A DNA stretch of 64,000 bases from Lepidurus packardi (lineage: Eukaryota > Arthropoda > Branchiopoda > Notostraca > Triopsidae): the NCBI GenBank assembly GCA_023053545.1, contig JAKZAN010000003.1, forward strand, positions 405,501 to 469,500, read 5' to 3'. A program made the position numbers and the translations under genes. Positions 9,834-20,940 of this stretch are shown in pieces (within the stretch, counting starts at the first letter, position 1; every line of letters starts with the position of its first letter). Below the pieces are notes generated by a model that saw only the letters and a list, made by a program, of their open reading frames with translations, ran no database searches and was not told the origin of the DNA.

Positions 9834-12800
9834 TCATGGCGGACTCCGGACGCCAGTCAGTCTGATCCAGGGGCCAGGTTTCTGCGGAAAGCGTGAGTGG
9901 AAAGATCGTAGGAGATCCTTCAGATGATCCACGTGTTCGTGTGGTTCCCACGTAGATTCGGATGTTTGGTAGCCGGCCCATTTGACAAGATATTGTCCAT
10001 GACGGTAACGTAGTCGAGAATCGAGGATGTCCTCCACTTCAAACTCCTGGTGACCATCGACTTCAAGCGGCGGTGGAGGTGGTATCACTCGACCAGGAAT
10101 TGCCGAGTCCATGGCAGGTTCCAGGAGAGAGACATGAAAGACGGGGTGAATTCTCCAGGTAGCTGGTAACTGGAGTTTGTATGAACAGTTGCTTATTTTT
10201 CCCAGGATCTTGAAGGGACCTAGTCGTTTGTAGTCAAGCTTCTTGCTGGGCCTGTTTGTCTTGATGTTTTTTGCTAGTAGCCAGACTTTAGTCCCAGTGG
10301 CAAGTTCCAGGTCTTTCCTATGGGCATCTGCAAAATGCTTGTAGCGTTCCTGCGCTCTGGAAAGTTCCCGTTTTAGGTCATCCTGAATGCGTGATAGATC
10401 AGGCCAGATGTCAGAACTAGTTGAAACTTGCGGAAGGCTGGACATGCGAGGATGGTAACCGTAATTCGCGAAGAAGGGAAATTTCTTAATGGAGGCGTGG
10501 ACGCTGTTGTTGTATGCAAATTCGGCAACGGGAGCAGCGATACCCAGTTGTTCTGGTTATACGAGAGATAACAGCGCAAATACTGCTCCAAGACTTGGTT
10601 GATGCGCTCTGTTTGCCCATCAGACTCAGGATGGAAGGCCGTGGAAAGGTTACCTTGGATTCCTAGATCAGAACAGAAAGTTTTCCAGAACTTGGAGACA
10701 AACACAGAGCCACGATCAGAGACAATGCTGGAGGGCAGGCCATGAAGCTTGAAGATATGTTCTTTGAAGATTTTAGCCAGGCCGTCTGCGGTCGTGGTTG
10801 TATTGCAAGGCACGAAGTGAGCCATCTTAGTAAGCCGGCAGACCCAGACAGAAATTGCGTTATAACCTTCAGACGGAGGAAGGTCCGTTATGAAGTCGGT
10901 GGACAGGTCACTCCAGGGCTGTTCAGGAATTGGAAGAGGTTGAAGCAGTCCGTGTGGCTTATGACGCGGAGCCTTAGCTCTGGCGCAGTCACAAGTGAAG
11001 ACATAGTCTGCAACAAACTTCTTCATATTGGGCCACCAGTAATTGCGACTCACAAGCTCCATGGTCTTAGCAGCCCCAAAGTGTCCAGCGGCTGGAGAGT
11101 CGTGAAGTTCTTTCAGGACTTGTAACCGTAAGCCATCAGTAGGGACGTAAAGGAGACCGTTCTTGAACAGTAATCCATCCTGTAGTTTAAACGATGAATC
11201 ACGTCCAAGGTTTTCCAGGAGCGGGTCTTCCAGGGTGGCTGAACGCAGAGAGTCCAGAAAGTTGGTGTCAAATTCCTGAATTCCAGCAGAATATATCTGA
11301 CTTGGGTCAAGAAGCCGCCTGAAATTGAAGGGATCTTTTCCTTTTTCGTGAACAACGTAATCAGATCGCCGTGAGAGCAGATCGGCCTTGGTATTACGTT
11401 TACCGGGAAGGTGGGTTAAAATGAAGTCAAACTCTGAAAAGAACAGAGACCATCTTGCCTGCCGTCTTGTGAGCTGTTTCGTTGTCATGAAATACTGCAG
11501 GTTTTTATGGTCGCACAAAACGGTCACAGGATGAGTGGCACCCAGAAGAAAATGTCGCCACTCCTTGAAGGCCTCGTAGACGGCAAGAAGTTCCTTATCA
11601 TAGATCTCATAGTTTCGTTCAGCAGGATACATTTGTCTTGAAAAGAATGCAACCGGATGTAGTATCTTTTGTTCGTCATATTGAGACAGGACGGCACCAA
11701 TAGCAAAGTCAGAGGCGTCCGTCTCCACGATGAACGGTTTAGAAGAGTCCGGATGAATCATTACCGGCGGAGATGCAAAGGCATTCTTGAGATCTTGAAA
11801 GGCCTTGTCAGCCTCGGCACTCCAGACAAACTTCACGTCCTTCTTGAGTAATCTGGTGATAGGCGCTGCCAAGGCGGCGTAGTTCTGGATGAATCGGCGG
11901 TAAAAATTGGCAAAACCCAAAAAACCCTGAATATCATGCACGGATTTCGGAGCTGGCCAGTCCAGGATTTTTTCCACCTTTTTGACATCCATTGACACTC
12001 CCTGCGAGGTTATGACGTATCCCAAGTAGTCAATTTTGTTGGAGAAGAACTGGCATTTCTCTAGCTTGCAGTACAGTTTGTACTTGCGAAGCCGTTCAAG
12101 GACGGTTCTCAAATGCTGTCCATGCTCTTCAACTGAATTCGAGAATACCAGGATGTCGTCCAGGTACACGATGACGAACTTGTCCAAGCAGTCGCGGAAG
12201 ATGTCGTTCATTAAGTGCTGGAATACCGCTGGGGCGTTAGACAAACCGTAGGGCATTACGAGGTATTCAAAGTGTCCAAATCGGGTCCTAAAAGCCGTTT
12301 TCCACTCCTCGCCCTTCTTTACACGTACCAAGTTGTAGGCTCCCCGGAGATCTAGAGCAGAGAACACCTTTGCCTTGGACAGAGTCTTGATGAGTTCCGA
12401 GATTAGGGGCAGAGGATAGCGATTCTTGATGGTGACCTTGTTGAGCCCTCTGTAGTCTACACAAAGTCGCAGCGAACCGTCTTTCTTCTTGACGAAGAAA
12501 CAAGGAGCTCCGGCTGGTGAAGAACTGTGCCTGATGAATCCTTTTTTCAGATGTTCATTGACGTATTCCTCCATAGCCTTGAACTCGGCTTCGGTCAGAT
12601 TGTAAATTCTCCCGTAAGGTACAGTTGCTCCAGGTTGCAGTGGGATGTCACAGTCATAGGGTCGATGTTCAGGAAGAAGATCTGCATTTTGCTTGGAAAA
12701 CACGTCAGGAAATTCTTTTAGCAGATCCTGAGCTTGTTTGGGGATCGCTAAATTATTACTGGGCAGCGGGTCAATATGAGGGTACAACTGCTGGTGTATC

Positions 12801-13591
12801 TCCTCCATGGTTTTAATTTTCAAGGTACCGTTGATCAGCTGTACGTAAGCCAAGCCGACTTGAGAAGAATCGTCTCGGTTGGCGCAGGTTGAAAAAGACG
12901 GGCCATCAATCATTGAGATTGAAACCCGCGGTGGCGACGGAGCTACAGGTACAGGAGCAGGTAAGTTGACAGAGCGAAGTTTGGTAGTGGATGGGGGTGA
13001 CCACGTCTTCGAAACCGGGTACCCCTTTACAGATTCCTTGACAGAGACGCAGTATGTCAGACAGTGCTCCGAGCTGAAGTCCACGCTATAGTTGTTCCAG
13101 TCTATCACAGGGTTATGCGTAGCTAGCCAGGAGAATCCCAGGATTATTGGATGTGGAGACGAAGTGACCAGGAAGCTAATGGTCTCCACGTGATTTCCAA
13201 TACAGAGTTGTAAAGGTATAGTCTCCTGTGTGACCAAACCAGCGCTTGACGGCTTGCCATCGGCTAGCGTCACTTGAACAGATTTTGTTAGAGGTACGAC
13301 AGGAATCTTGTACATCTTTACCAGATCAGAGTCCATGAAGCTTTTATCAGCTCCTGAATCCACGAACAGAGGTTGTTGTATTTCGGTAGCGCCGAGCTTC
13401 AATATACCGGGCAGAAGTAATTTTCCTTTTGATTCTGGTTGCTGAGATTGCAGTCGAAGTGCAGGAACAGAAGGCGTGTTAGCTGGTCGAGGGCGGATCA
13501 GTGAACCGCTAACAGGATTTACTGATCCAACTCGTTTCCCGGTTGCTGAGGCTTTTGCTGAGAACCGAACCTTGCCGTCTTGACAGGGCAA
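9834..13591 (-). pseudogene. Ty3/Gypsy Pol: protease, RT, RNase H, integrase, chromodomain; one frameshift
   Basis: The long frame from 13591 to 10373 holds, in order, an aspartic protease (LFVDSGADKSF), reverse transcriptase with YLDDILVFS, RNase H (ETDASDFAIGAVL), the integrase zinc-binding segment, and an integrase core with its acidic residues in STDFITDLP, IVSDRGSVF and ESDGQTERIN. Near 10525-10535 the frame changes by one base. The rest (integrase C-terminus and a chromodomain, FEVEDILDSR...VKWAGYQTSESTWEPHEH) continues in the frame ending at 9834. The chromodomain places it among chromoviruses, where it can steer integration to modified histones. Pol starts without its own ATG and overlaps gag by 73 bases in the -1 frame, as expected for frameshifted expression. 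Confidence 0.9.
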
Positions 13592-14397
13592 GATAATTTA
13601 CTATGACCGGGCTGGCCACAGTAAAAACACAAACTATTCAGACGACGTCGATCTCGCTCAGACATTGTCAACGGCTGGTGCTTGGCCGCGTCAAGTTCCA
13701 TCGGAGTAGCAGACGGCACTGGAGCGGTTGCCCATCTTCGCGAAGAATTACCAAGCACTTGTCGATGCTCAAAGAGTCTGTTGTCTACCTGGATAGCGAC
13801 AGTGATGGCCTCGTCCAAAGTAGTAGGGACCTTGTGTTGTAGCAGCATGTCCTTAACTTCAGCGGACAGACCCATTCGAAAGTGGTGAATAAGGGCGGAG
13901 TCGTTCCACTGGAGGTCAGAAGCTAGCTGCCTGAATTCTGCAGCATACGAAGAAACAGGTTTTTTTCCTTGTTGGAGGCGACTTAACTTTGAAGCAGCGA
14001 GAACTGATCGGTCCGGTTCATCAAAGGCAGAGACCAAAATTTCTTTAAAGGCAGCGTAGTTATCCAAAATGGGATCTCTCTTCTCTAGGTAAGGCGAAAA
14101 CCAGGCCAGGGCCTTACCGGTAAGGAGAGTTCCTATTACGCCTACCTTGAGACTATCGGTGGCATACCGTGAAGGATTTAGGAGAAATACCAACTCAATC
14201 TGATTCAGGAAGCCCCTGGAGAAACGTCTATCCCCGTTGAATTTTTCTGGTAAATTCACCTTAGGCTCAGCTCTAAGAGAGGTCGCGGCGATTCCCTGGT
14301 TCGAGCTCAGAAGCTGTGCCCTTAGAGTCTGGTTCTCTAACTCGAGACGCTGAAGCCTTTCCAAGATTTCTTGAACAGCAACAGCAGACTGGTCCAT
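13519..14397 (-). CDS. Ty3/Gypsy Gag
   Basis: A 292-residue frame starting at ATG 14397, only about 18 bases after the 5' LTR. A short N-terminal heptad-like region (EILERLQRLELENQTLRAQL) suggests a coiled coil. The retrotransposon capsid region follows (LPEKFNGDRR..., ALAWFSPYLE, AFDEPDR, FRQLASDLQW). Near the C-terminus is one CCHC knuckle, CFYCGQPGHSKLSC. Gag would form the particle and bind the RNA. The frame is intact. It overlaps pol (13519-13591), which lies in the -1 frame. I did not find an obvious slippery heptamer in the overlap. Confidence 0.9.
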   Translation of the reverse strand: MDQSAVAVQEILERLQRLELENQTLRAQLLSSNQGIAATSLRAEPKVNLPEKFNGDRRFSRGFLNQIELVFLLNPSRYATDSLKVGVIGTLLTGKALAWFSPYLEKRDPILDNYAAFKEILVSAFDEPDRSVLAASKLSRLQQGKKPVSSYAAEFRQLASDLQWNDSALIHHFRMGLSAEVKDMLLQHKVPTTLDEAITVAIQVDNRLFEHRQVLGNSSRRWATAPVPSATPMELDAAKHQPLTMSERDRRRLNSLCFYCGQPGHSKLSCPVKTARFGSQQKPQQPGNELDQ

Positions 14398-14415
14398 TTC
14401 AGGAGAGTGTTAAGC

Positions 14416-14748
14416 TGTCAGGAATTGCAGAACAGAAGACGGGTCTGTGTCGAGAAACGGAGTTGTATTAACTTCAGAAGATGTTGTGTCTACACTTAGC
14501 AGAGTAGTTGACTGGATCTAAGTGATTAACACTCTGGTTAGTGAACCAGAGTGTGCAGCTATATATACGAGACTACCGACCTCGCAACTGTTGTGGGATC
14601 AGGTTGACCTGATCCAACAAGGGCCGCAACATGTTTGGAATGCGAGTTACAACACTATGAGTCAAGATGGGTCAAGATCATGAAGGCCGCAACACATTTG
14701 GAATGCGAGTTACAACATTATGAGTCAAGATGGGTCAAGATCATGACA
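14416..14748 (-). repeat. chromovirus 5' LTR
   Basis: Partner of 9491-9820, with the same TGTCA/TGACA ends and adjacent TGTTT duplication at 14749-14753. Transcription would start here toward lower coordinates; the primer-binding region must lie in the about 18 bases between the LTR and the gag ATG. Confidence 0.93.
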
Positions 14749-14796
14749 TGTTTTTACTTTAACAGTTTTGGTTTATAACATCCCAACAAAACAGTC

Positions 14797-15690
14797 CAGC
14801 CGAATGAGGTACCTTGAGGTACCTTGGCACGACACATGACTCTATGCTGCTATTAGCCCACGTCGCAGAGCAATTACACTGCAGAAAGGATTCCAGAAAC
14901 AATGGAAAGTCTCGAAGTCGATCAACTATTCCACACGCTTTTTTGGCAACGGTCATCGCAAACTGCGCTGTGGTTTCCCTATATGGTGCAACGTCTTAGA
15001 TTGGAGACTACATGTCCGTTACTACACACATCAAGAGAGGTTGTTAACCACAACAGGTATCTTACAACAACTGTATCCCCGGAAGTCGAGACAGTATTGC
15101 CTCCTATTGGGCTGCTCCTGGAAATAGGTTATTGTGACATTTTCCATCGAAGCAGCCAAGACAGAAGTCAACACCTCCTGAGAGAGCAAAATGCGTCACG
15201 TCGACACCCTGGACAGGTATACACGTACAAGACAATTAGAAGCAATGAAATAGATCAAGGAAGCAATAATGAAAAGTGGAAAAGTCGATGGGAAACAATT
15301 GAGAACCCTTAAAAGACCTCTACATCTCCTAAGAATTTTGGGGAGAAACCGTTTCTGTCAAATCCCACAATAACCCCACATATCGTACCCTTTTTGAGTT
15401 TAATCAGCAACTAAAAATTAATTTAAAAAAAACTCCCAGATGTCATTCCGTTACCTCTCCCAACTGAAGCCCTTAACATTACACAATGTCGAAAATGTTC
15501 AAATTAAAACCGAAAAGTACCAATTGAGCAAGGAATGACACTGGCTTTCCTTACAAACGTTCAAAAACCATAACTGTAGTACACGACTAGGTACCCACGA
15601 GATGGGGCTACTGATCTTTGTTGACATTGGATTTACGCGATACGGTTTCAACGGTTACCTAATACAGACTCGTTCTGCTAATCACAACTA
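14797..15690 (+). pseudogene. LINE-A copy 3: 3' part of ORF2, heavily decayed
   Basis: Nearly the same DNA as 8112-8900 (see copy 2), with blocks VETVLPPIGLLLE and a KSRWETIENP-like end. It retains about 120 bases (near 15385-15505) missing from copy 2. It has multiple frame changes and no catalytic motifs. Confidence 0.66.
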
Positions 15691-16006
15691 TCCATAGCTC
15701 AATACGAAAATTTTTTGCTAGCGCTGGTCATCCTAATCCAAGAAGATGACACCCAAGTAAAGCAACAAGCGACTGATAAACGACGCTTATCTTTAACGGT
15801 GCACTACGCGAGTTCAGAAGTGCGCGACATCCTGGAGACAATATCATCAACAGAAAGTAAAGAAACATATAACTAAGGTAAAACCGACCGCACAGGCGTA
15901 CTTCCAGCCCAAATAAAATTTCGAGCTAGGGATATTCCGGTTCCGAATGATGGAGCAAAAAAATGGGGAGACGACGGACGCATTCACTCCAAGACTTCGC
16001 CAACAA
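14797..16006 (+). repeat. segmental duplicate of 8112-9290
   Basis: The two blocks share order and orientation: LINE-A 3' end, then gag fragment. They are separated by the older LTR and the chromovirus. Copy-specific gaps occur on each side (about 120 bases absent from copy 1 near 8690; about 95 bases of copy 1 near 8900-8990 absent from copy 2). Confidence 0.85.
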
Positions 16007-16150
16007 GCAGCGAGATGTAGCTTCAGAAACGCCGATCAAGAGATCAAACTCCAAATCATGGAAGGATATTTGCCAAGCTCCTTTCGACGTCTGTGCCTAA
16101 GAGAACAAGTAGCCATGAATAGCCGAGGCCTTAGATGCCATTTAATTTGA
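15690..16150 (+). pseudogene. Ty3/Gypsy gag fragment, copy 2
   Basis: Second copy of the gag remnant at 8985-9300. It continues further, through CSFRNADQEIKLQIMEGYL and SSFRRLCLREQ, which matches the capsid C-terminal region of K02A2.6-like Ty3/Gypsy gag. Frame breaks occur upstream of 15947. No protease or RT follows. Confidence 0.65.
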
Positions 16151-17031
16151 AACGGAAATTAAGTCAGAAGACATCAATTACCTCAAAAATCCTGTTTCAC
16201 TCTTACTACACCACTTAGTCATAGCCGACTTCGACGTCAAATGTTTCGATGAAAATAATAACTCGAATGTTTTAGCAGCAGCTGAAACACCTTGTTTTCC
16301 ATATCACATAATTAGAAAGACTAGTAGATACAATGATTGATGTCAAATATTTTGCTTTTTGTTTTCATTTGAAAATGTTAACTTTTGGAATTCCCGTGCA
16401 CGCCAGACCATTAAGGAGTAACCCAGATTTCGAAGAAAAACGTTGTCGTCGCTCCTAAAATGACTGTGGTCGGCTAGTTATACGGAAATAAATTGCTTTT
16501 AGATACTTAAACAAAAACCTTTGAAGAATCCAGACAAACTCAACAAAAGCACAAACCAGAGAAGAACCCCATGGTTGCAAATGGATGCGGTTCACAGAAC
16601 AAAATTTGCTTCTATGGGCGGAACCTATTTTATCAAGAGAAACAAAAACTGTCTATGAAAACAATGATGAATAACTTATTATCAAATTAAAGCTTGCATG
16701 CATTGTACACATAATATTTAAATAGCATTAAATTCTACAGTACTAAGTGACAAACAAAACCAATTTACCAAGAAAAAGTAAAAATAAAACTGTGGAAAGT
16801 TTTCAAACTGGCCAGTGAAAACAAACGTCTATTTAGGAAAGTCAGAGCGTTGTCTAAACGTTGGAACAAAGCCGAATAGTTCACCTACCGCGTGTTGCAC
16901 TGTGGGGCAACTGATAGCCTGTTATCCTTATTAGAAATGGTAAGAACTGGCTTAATTGGCACACGTAGAGGTTAAATTAGGTATACAAATTAAGTCTAAG
17001 TGATAGGGAATATATCCAACATGTTTCTTAC
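16151..17031. other. no gene recognised
   Basis: AT-rich sequence with no open frame of note and no repeat that I can match elsewhere in the window. Confidence 0.5.
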
Positions 17032-17236
17032 CTCTAAACCTTCATAAAAGTACCACTTCTTAAGCCACTTATTCTGACAAAACACGCTAAACGCCACCAG
17101 GAGAGGCTTCCTTAGGGGATGCCACCTACCCACAGCTGCGTTCCACTTTCGCAATACGACCCGAGCGCCATTATGAGAGGTTTTGGGCATTAACGGTTCA
17201 AAGAGAACTAGTTTGTTTTGAAATATTTCCCTTTTT
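17032..17236 (-). other. candidate exon of a host gene
   Basis: A minus-strand open block with a TTAG acceptor just before 17236 and a strong donor GAG|GTAAGA at 17031. The start of the frame reads KREIFQNKL...VVLRKWNAAVGRW. The composition is unlike the neighbouring transposons. It lies downstream of the exon chain at 17507-18606 in the same orientation. The phase does not join simply to the last exon of that chain, so it may be separated by a missing exon or be a chance frame. The W-rich LRKWNAAVGRW style faintly recalls the segment before the PH-BEACH domains of neurobeachin-type proteins; I cannot verify this. Confidence 0.3.
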
Positions 17237-17506
17237 CTAACACACATATTCAATAATGATAATTAACTGTTAAATTTAACTGCGCTCTCTAAAATTGATG
17301 GGAATGGGAGGATTTAATTTTTAATTTCAAATTAAATTTCAAAAAATTCATTGTAGAGAACTAATTTTTAAATAACTCAATTAACTAACGATTAGCCAAC
17401 TACGAAATAAACTGATTACCAACTACATGTAAAAAGGGGAATTTAGCAAAAGGTTTAACTCAAGCCATTTCTTTATGTACTGGTAGTGAACCTTAGAGAT
17501 TCCAAA

Positions 17507-18606
17507 TTAATAATAAGTTGATAAAAACGACGGATTACTTGTCATGTAATTGGCCCTGTAGTTCGGTAACAAGGGTGGAGGGTGAAAGATTTCCTTATGA
17601 GCCGCGTAAGGACTCTGGAATTTGACCACTTCCATATCATGCAAGTCAATCCAATTTTCACTCCACTCCTCGTATTTCATGGGTCCAAACAAACTATGAG
17701 CATATGGAACAACCATGCATTGGTCCCAGAAGTTTTTTAATGAATCAAGTAAACGTTCGACAAAGACTTGCAGATTCTCGCCTTTACGGCGAACTAAATG
17801 ACTCGCTGTCGCATCAGCAGCACAGTTTCAACGGATGGGTCCAAAAACTTGGTTACAGCGTCACCACTCTGTAAAAAATGAGAATTAAAAAGGAGCTTGA
17901 AAGCTTTTCCTAATGAATGATGACTTACTTCTGAGGAACCAGTGGAACCTGCACCGTCCGAACTGGAAGAGGCGTGGCTACCTTGAGCAGGGTCTTCTTT
18001 CCCTAGATGCGCCAAAAGAGAAGGTTGAACCCTTTGCCTATTTAATGTTTTAAGCACCTTTGGAACTTATCGTGAGGCGTGGGAAGGCTAAGAGGCCGAT
18101 ATTCACGCCAGCTGCAAGCAAAGGAGTGGCTAAAGTGAGGTCTGGCATGCAATGTTGGATTATAAAAGCTTATGGTTTACAGGGTGCGAGGTAAGGGTTG
18201 AGGATAAGCAGTTGAAAACTAGAAAATGAGTACCTAAGGCTTTCTCTCTAGCGTCTGCTTCTTCTTGGATTGCATCAACAGTAGCCAGGGATTCCAAAGG
18301 CTGCTTGGTTTTGTTCTTGAAGGAATGGCTATAGAGCAATTTCAAAGCTCTAATATACGAGCTGCTAGAGGTATTAACCAAGGTATTGAGTAGAAGGTAC
18401 TAACCTTGTAGTCACTAGAAGCTCGCCTTATTTTATATTGTAAAATTTGTTAAATAATACTTAGCAAGTTTACCAAGCGATTGTAGACTGATGGAAAATC
18501 GGTTTTCAGGCCAGCAGATTTGTTTGATGGTCGACTGGCATGGTATCTATGCCAAAAGGCTGATAATAAGTTACTTGATAATAAGTGACAATAAGTATAA
18601 GTTACC
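17507..18606 (-). pseudogene. multi-exon host gene remnant, unidentified
   Basis: Minus-strand chain with good splice signals. An exon at 18399-18234 ends in GCCTTAG|GTACTC. An exon at 18065-17929 ends in TCAGAA|GTAAGT, joins in phase to the one before, and is followed by a 60-base intron (17928-17869) ending TTTTTTACAG. A last exon starts at 17868. Upstream, exons ending at donor 18605 and covering 18546-18474 are likely, but their phases do not agree. The product includes YIRALKLLYSHSF, DAIQEEADAREKAL and, after a one-base frame break between about 17813 and 17830, FVERLLDSLKNFWDQC. I do not recognise the family. The frame break and phase conflicts favour a decaying gene, though sequencing error could explain one. 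Confidence 0.45.
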
Positions 18607-19130
18607 ATAAAACGTTTGGGTAAATCTGCTGGAAGCCAAGCCCAAATCCTACGATTTGGATGTATCAAATTAACAAGGTATGTCACATTATTTCAAGTAA
18701 GTTTTGTCACTGTTCCTTGGAAATCGCAGAATTTATTATTTACAAATCCAATGGAATCTAAAAAAAAGTCAATTTGTAGTAAACCAAAGAAAAACTCTGG
18801 CCGAGAATACATAAGACGTTTAGGCTACCGTTTAGTGTTCTGCTGACGGATTTAGTGTTGATTTTGTATAGTTTTTTGCTTTGGAATCGTTTGGACGCAC
18901 TAACGTTACTGGAATGACTTTGAATTGACTTGATGTACTCGTTCCACGCATGCTTGCCTTGTAAACAAACAAAAACAGAAATTTGTCGTAGTAAAAAGTG
19001 AACGATGGATGGCCAGTAGCGGAGCAGTGGTCATGCCTAACCGTCCCGTTTCTCAACCAACTAAGAAACACCCCGACGTGAAAAAATGTGACGTTTAGGG
19101 CAAGTGTCTATTGCGTTGCACACGTTTCAA
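18607..19130. other. possible further upstream exons, otherwise nothing clear
   Basis: An open minus-strand block ends at donor 18605 and contains LVNLIHPNRRIWAWLPADL (up to about 18690). A second open block near 18850-18960 contains KHAWNEYIKSIQSHSS after an AAACAG-like acceptor. Both could be exons of the gene at 17507-18606. Neither is supported by homology that I recognise. Confidence 0.3.
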
Positions 19131-19290
19131 ATGACGTTCATTTGAAGGTTACCCGAAGCCAAAAAAGGCCCCTGAGGTCATTGAAGGTTATTTAGAGGGC
19201 ATTTGAAAGTTACTTGGAAGTCATTGAAAGTTATCTGGAACCAGGAAAGCCTGTTGAGGGCATTGGAGATTATTAGAGGTCATTGACCCA
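19131..19290. repeat. degenerate tandem repeat
   Basis: Five to six imperfect copies of a unit of about 25-30 bases built around CATTGAAGGTTAT (with AAAGTTA and GAGATTA variants). No coding content. Confidence 0.55.
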
Positions 19291-19299
19291 AATTCGTCA

Positions 19300-19970
19300 T
19301 CAAGAGCCGCCTTTTCACAATGCGTCAATGGGTTTTTGAATAATATACCTTTATCTTCTTGGGTTTTCCCAGGGCGAACTTGCCACTAGCGCTCCAAGTG
19401 TCGAGGCACTCTGCGCTACCTAAATCTAATCTAGTAATAGGTTTTCGTCATTCTTGACCTGATGGCAAGAAAAGAATGCAAGGTGAAGGTCAGGGACAAG
19501 TATTTCAAGGTTAAGGGCAAGATTTAGTATAAGAACCGAAGGTATCGCAAAGGAGAGGGAGTAGTCGTTATAGCCTGATCACGAGGTAAACAAGTAGATT
19601 AATGTAGTGGACAGGAAAGACTATCTGTGTTTCGTTTGTTTCGTGTCCTTTGTTCATTTGTGTGTGTCTTTATCTACTCAATAAATCAATCCGCTACCAA
19701 CCAAAATAAGTTGAACTTAACATCAGTTAGATTCTAGTTCATTTGGTAACGGAAATCACGCCCATTTCATGCAGAAAGTGGTCAATACCCTGTTGCCGCA
19801 CCTTTAGAGACAGGACAATGCTCTAGCGAGGGAAAGTAAATAGGAAAGTCAGTGTTCGTGGAATCTACAAACCAAAGTACCTTTTTAGGAGATGGTATAG
19901 AAGTTGTAAGACTGGAAATCTAGAAGTAGCAAAATAAAAAATGTTCAAATCGAACGTTGTAGACATTATA
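19300..19970. other. unassigned; possible solo LTR near 19440-19710
   Basis: No coding frame. The stretch up to about 19710 has LTR-like features (a GT-rich run and then CTCAATAAATC near 19677), but I cannot find a partner copy or matching ends, so the LTR idea is only a suggestion. Confidence 0.25.
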
Positions 19971-19974
19971 AACT

Positions 19975-20350
19975 GCTGTAACAGTAATGTAGATTGAACT
20001 GTTTTTAAACGTTTTTCTCTACAGTTTGTGCAAATCAGACTTCAAACAAATCTGCAAGAAGCAAAACAAATTCGTCCGAATCCTTGTAAACTTAACAAAC
20101 TACTGTGACAGTAATGTAGATGCAACTATTCTCAGTAGTTTTAGTAATGTTTATTACACATCAAAATTCAAACAAATTTGCAAGAAGCAAAATCGTTTAA
20201 ACAAAATCAAACCTTGAAAACTTCAAAATCTGCGGTGACAGTAATGTAGCTCGGATTATTAAAAAAGTTTTTGTGTATTTTCCTTAAAATTGAACTTTAA
20301 ATAACTGTTGTAGAAACAATGTGATATACATTACTGTCACGGTAATGTAT
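19975..20350. repeat. tandem repeat, about 130-bp unit, with GACAGTAATGTA motif
   Basis: About two and a half copies of a roughly 130-base unit. Each copy contains (G)TGACAGTAATGTAG (near 19980, 20105, 20237) and most contain CAAACAAATYTGCAAGAAGC. The array ends in an inverted pair, ACATTACTGTCACGGTAATGT, near 20330. A related TTACTGTCACGGTAG occurs at about 48611. Confidence 0.6.
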
Positions 20351-20454
20351 GGATTCGAAGGATTTGATGGATTCGAAGGATTCTTTTTAGGTTCGTTATT
20401 CTCCATAATATGTTCGCTGTTATTCTTGTGGTTCTCTCGTTTTTTCTTTTGTGA

Positions 20455-20940
20455 CGGATCCTTATTCTCTTTGAGCGGTGTTGTGTAGCTTGCTTTCCTT
20501 CTGGCGGATCCTTATTCTCTTTAAGGTTTTCGGTTGGAGCGATAGTGCCCTGGTAAGGCACCAGAGTGCATTGGTAAAGCACAAGTGTACACCAGTACTG
20601 CACCCGTGCAGCACCAGTGTAGCATGCAGTGCACCCACTGCAACACCCGGTGCACCCCAGTACAGCACTCAGATTACCCCAGTGCAGCACTCAGACCACC
20701 CCATTGCAAACCTATGTAGCACTCTGTGCGCACAGGTGCTTCACCGGTCCTACACTCAGGGTGCACAGGTGTGCTACCACTGTGCACTGGTACTGCACCG
20801 GTGTAACAACACTGCACCCAGTGCAACACCCGGTGTGGACCAGCACGCACCAGATCAGCACTCAAGTGTACTCCAGTGCTCGATCAATGCTGCATCAGCC
20901 TAGCACTCGATGCACACCAGTGGAGCACTCAGTCCACCCC
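20455..20940. repeat. degenerate CAGTGCA-rich minisatellite
   Basis: A long field of short imperfect units built on CAGTGCA/CACCAGTG/GCACTCAG (roughly 10-15 bases each). It is preceded by a 20-base direct duplication around GGCGGATCCTTATTC (near 20450 and 20502) and a duplicated TGGATTCGAAGGAT near 20348-20380. Open frames across it on both strands are composition artefacts, since they repeat the same few residues. Confidence 0.75.

Larger units (their letters stand above)
9491..14748 (-). mobile_element. full-length chromodomain Ty3/Gypsy element
   Basis: Two LTRs of 330 and 333 bases, starting TGTCA and ending TGACA, enclose gag and pol on the minus strand. The insertion is bounded by TGTTT at 9486-9490 and TGTTT at 14749-14753, a 5-bp target duplication. 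A purine-rich tract (GAGAGAGGGGGC on the minus strand, about 9823-9837) precedes the 3' LTR. The LTRs differ by a 3-base indel region and at least one substitution, so insertion is recent. One frameshift in pol is the only obvious damage. Confidence 0.92.

Noticed and set aside
10742-11125. 127-codon plus-strand open frame
   Set aside because: Antisense shadow of the chromovirus integrase region.
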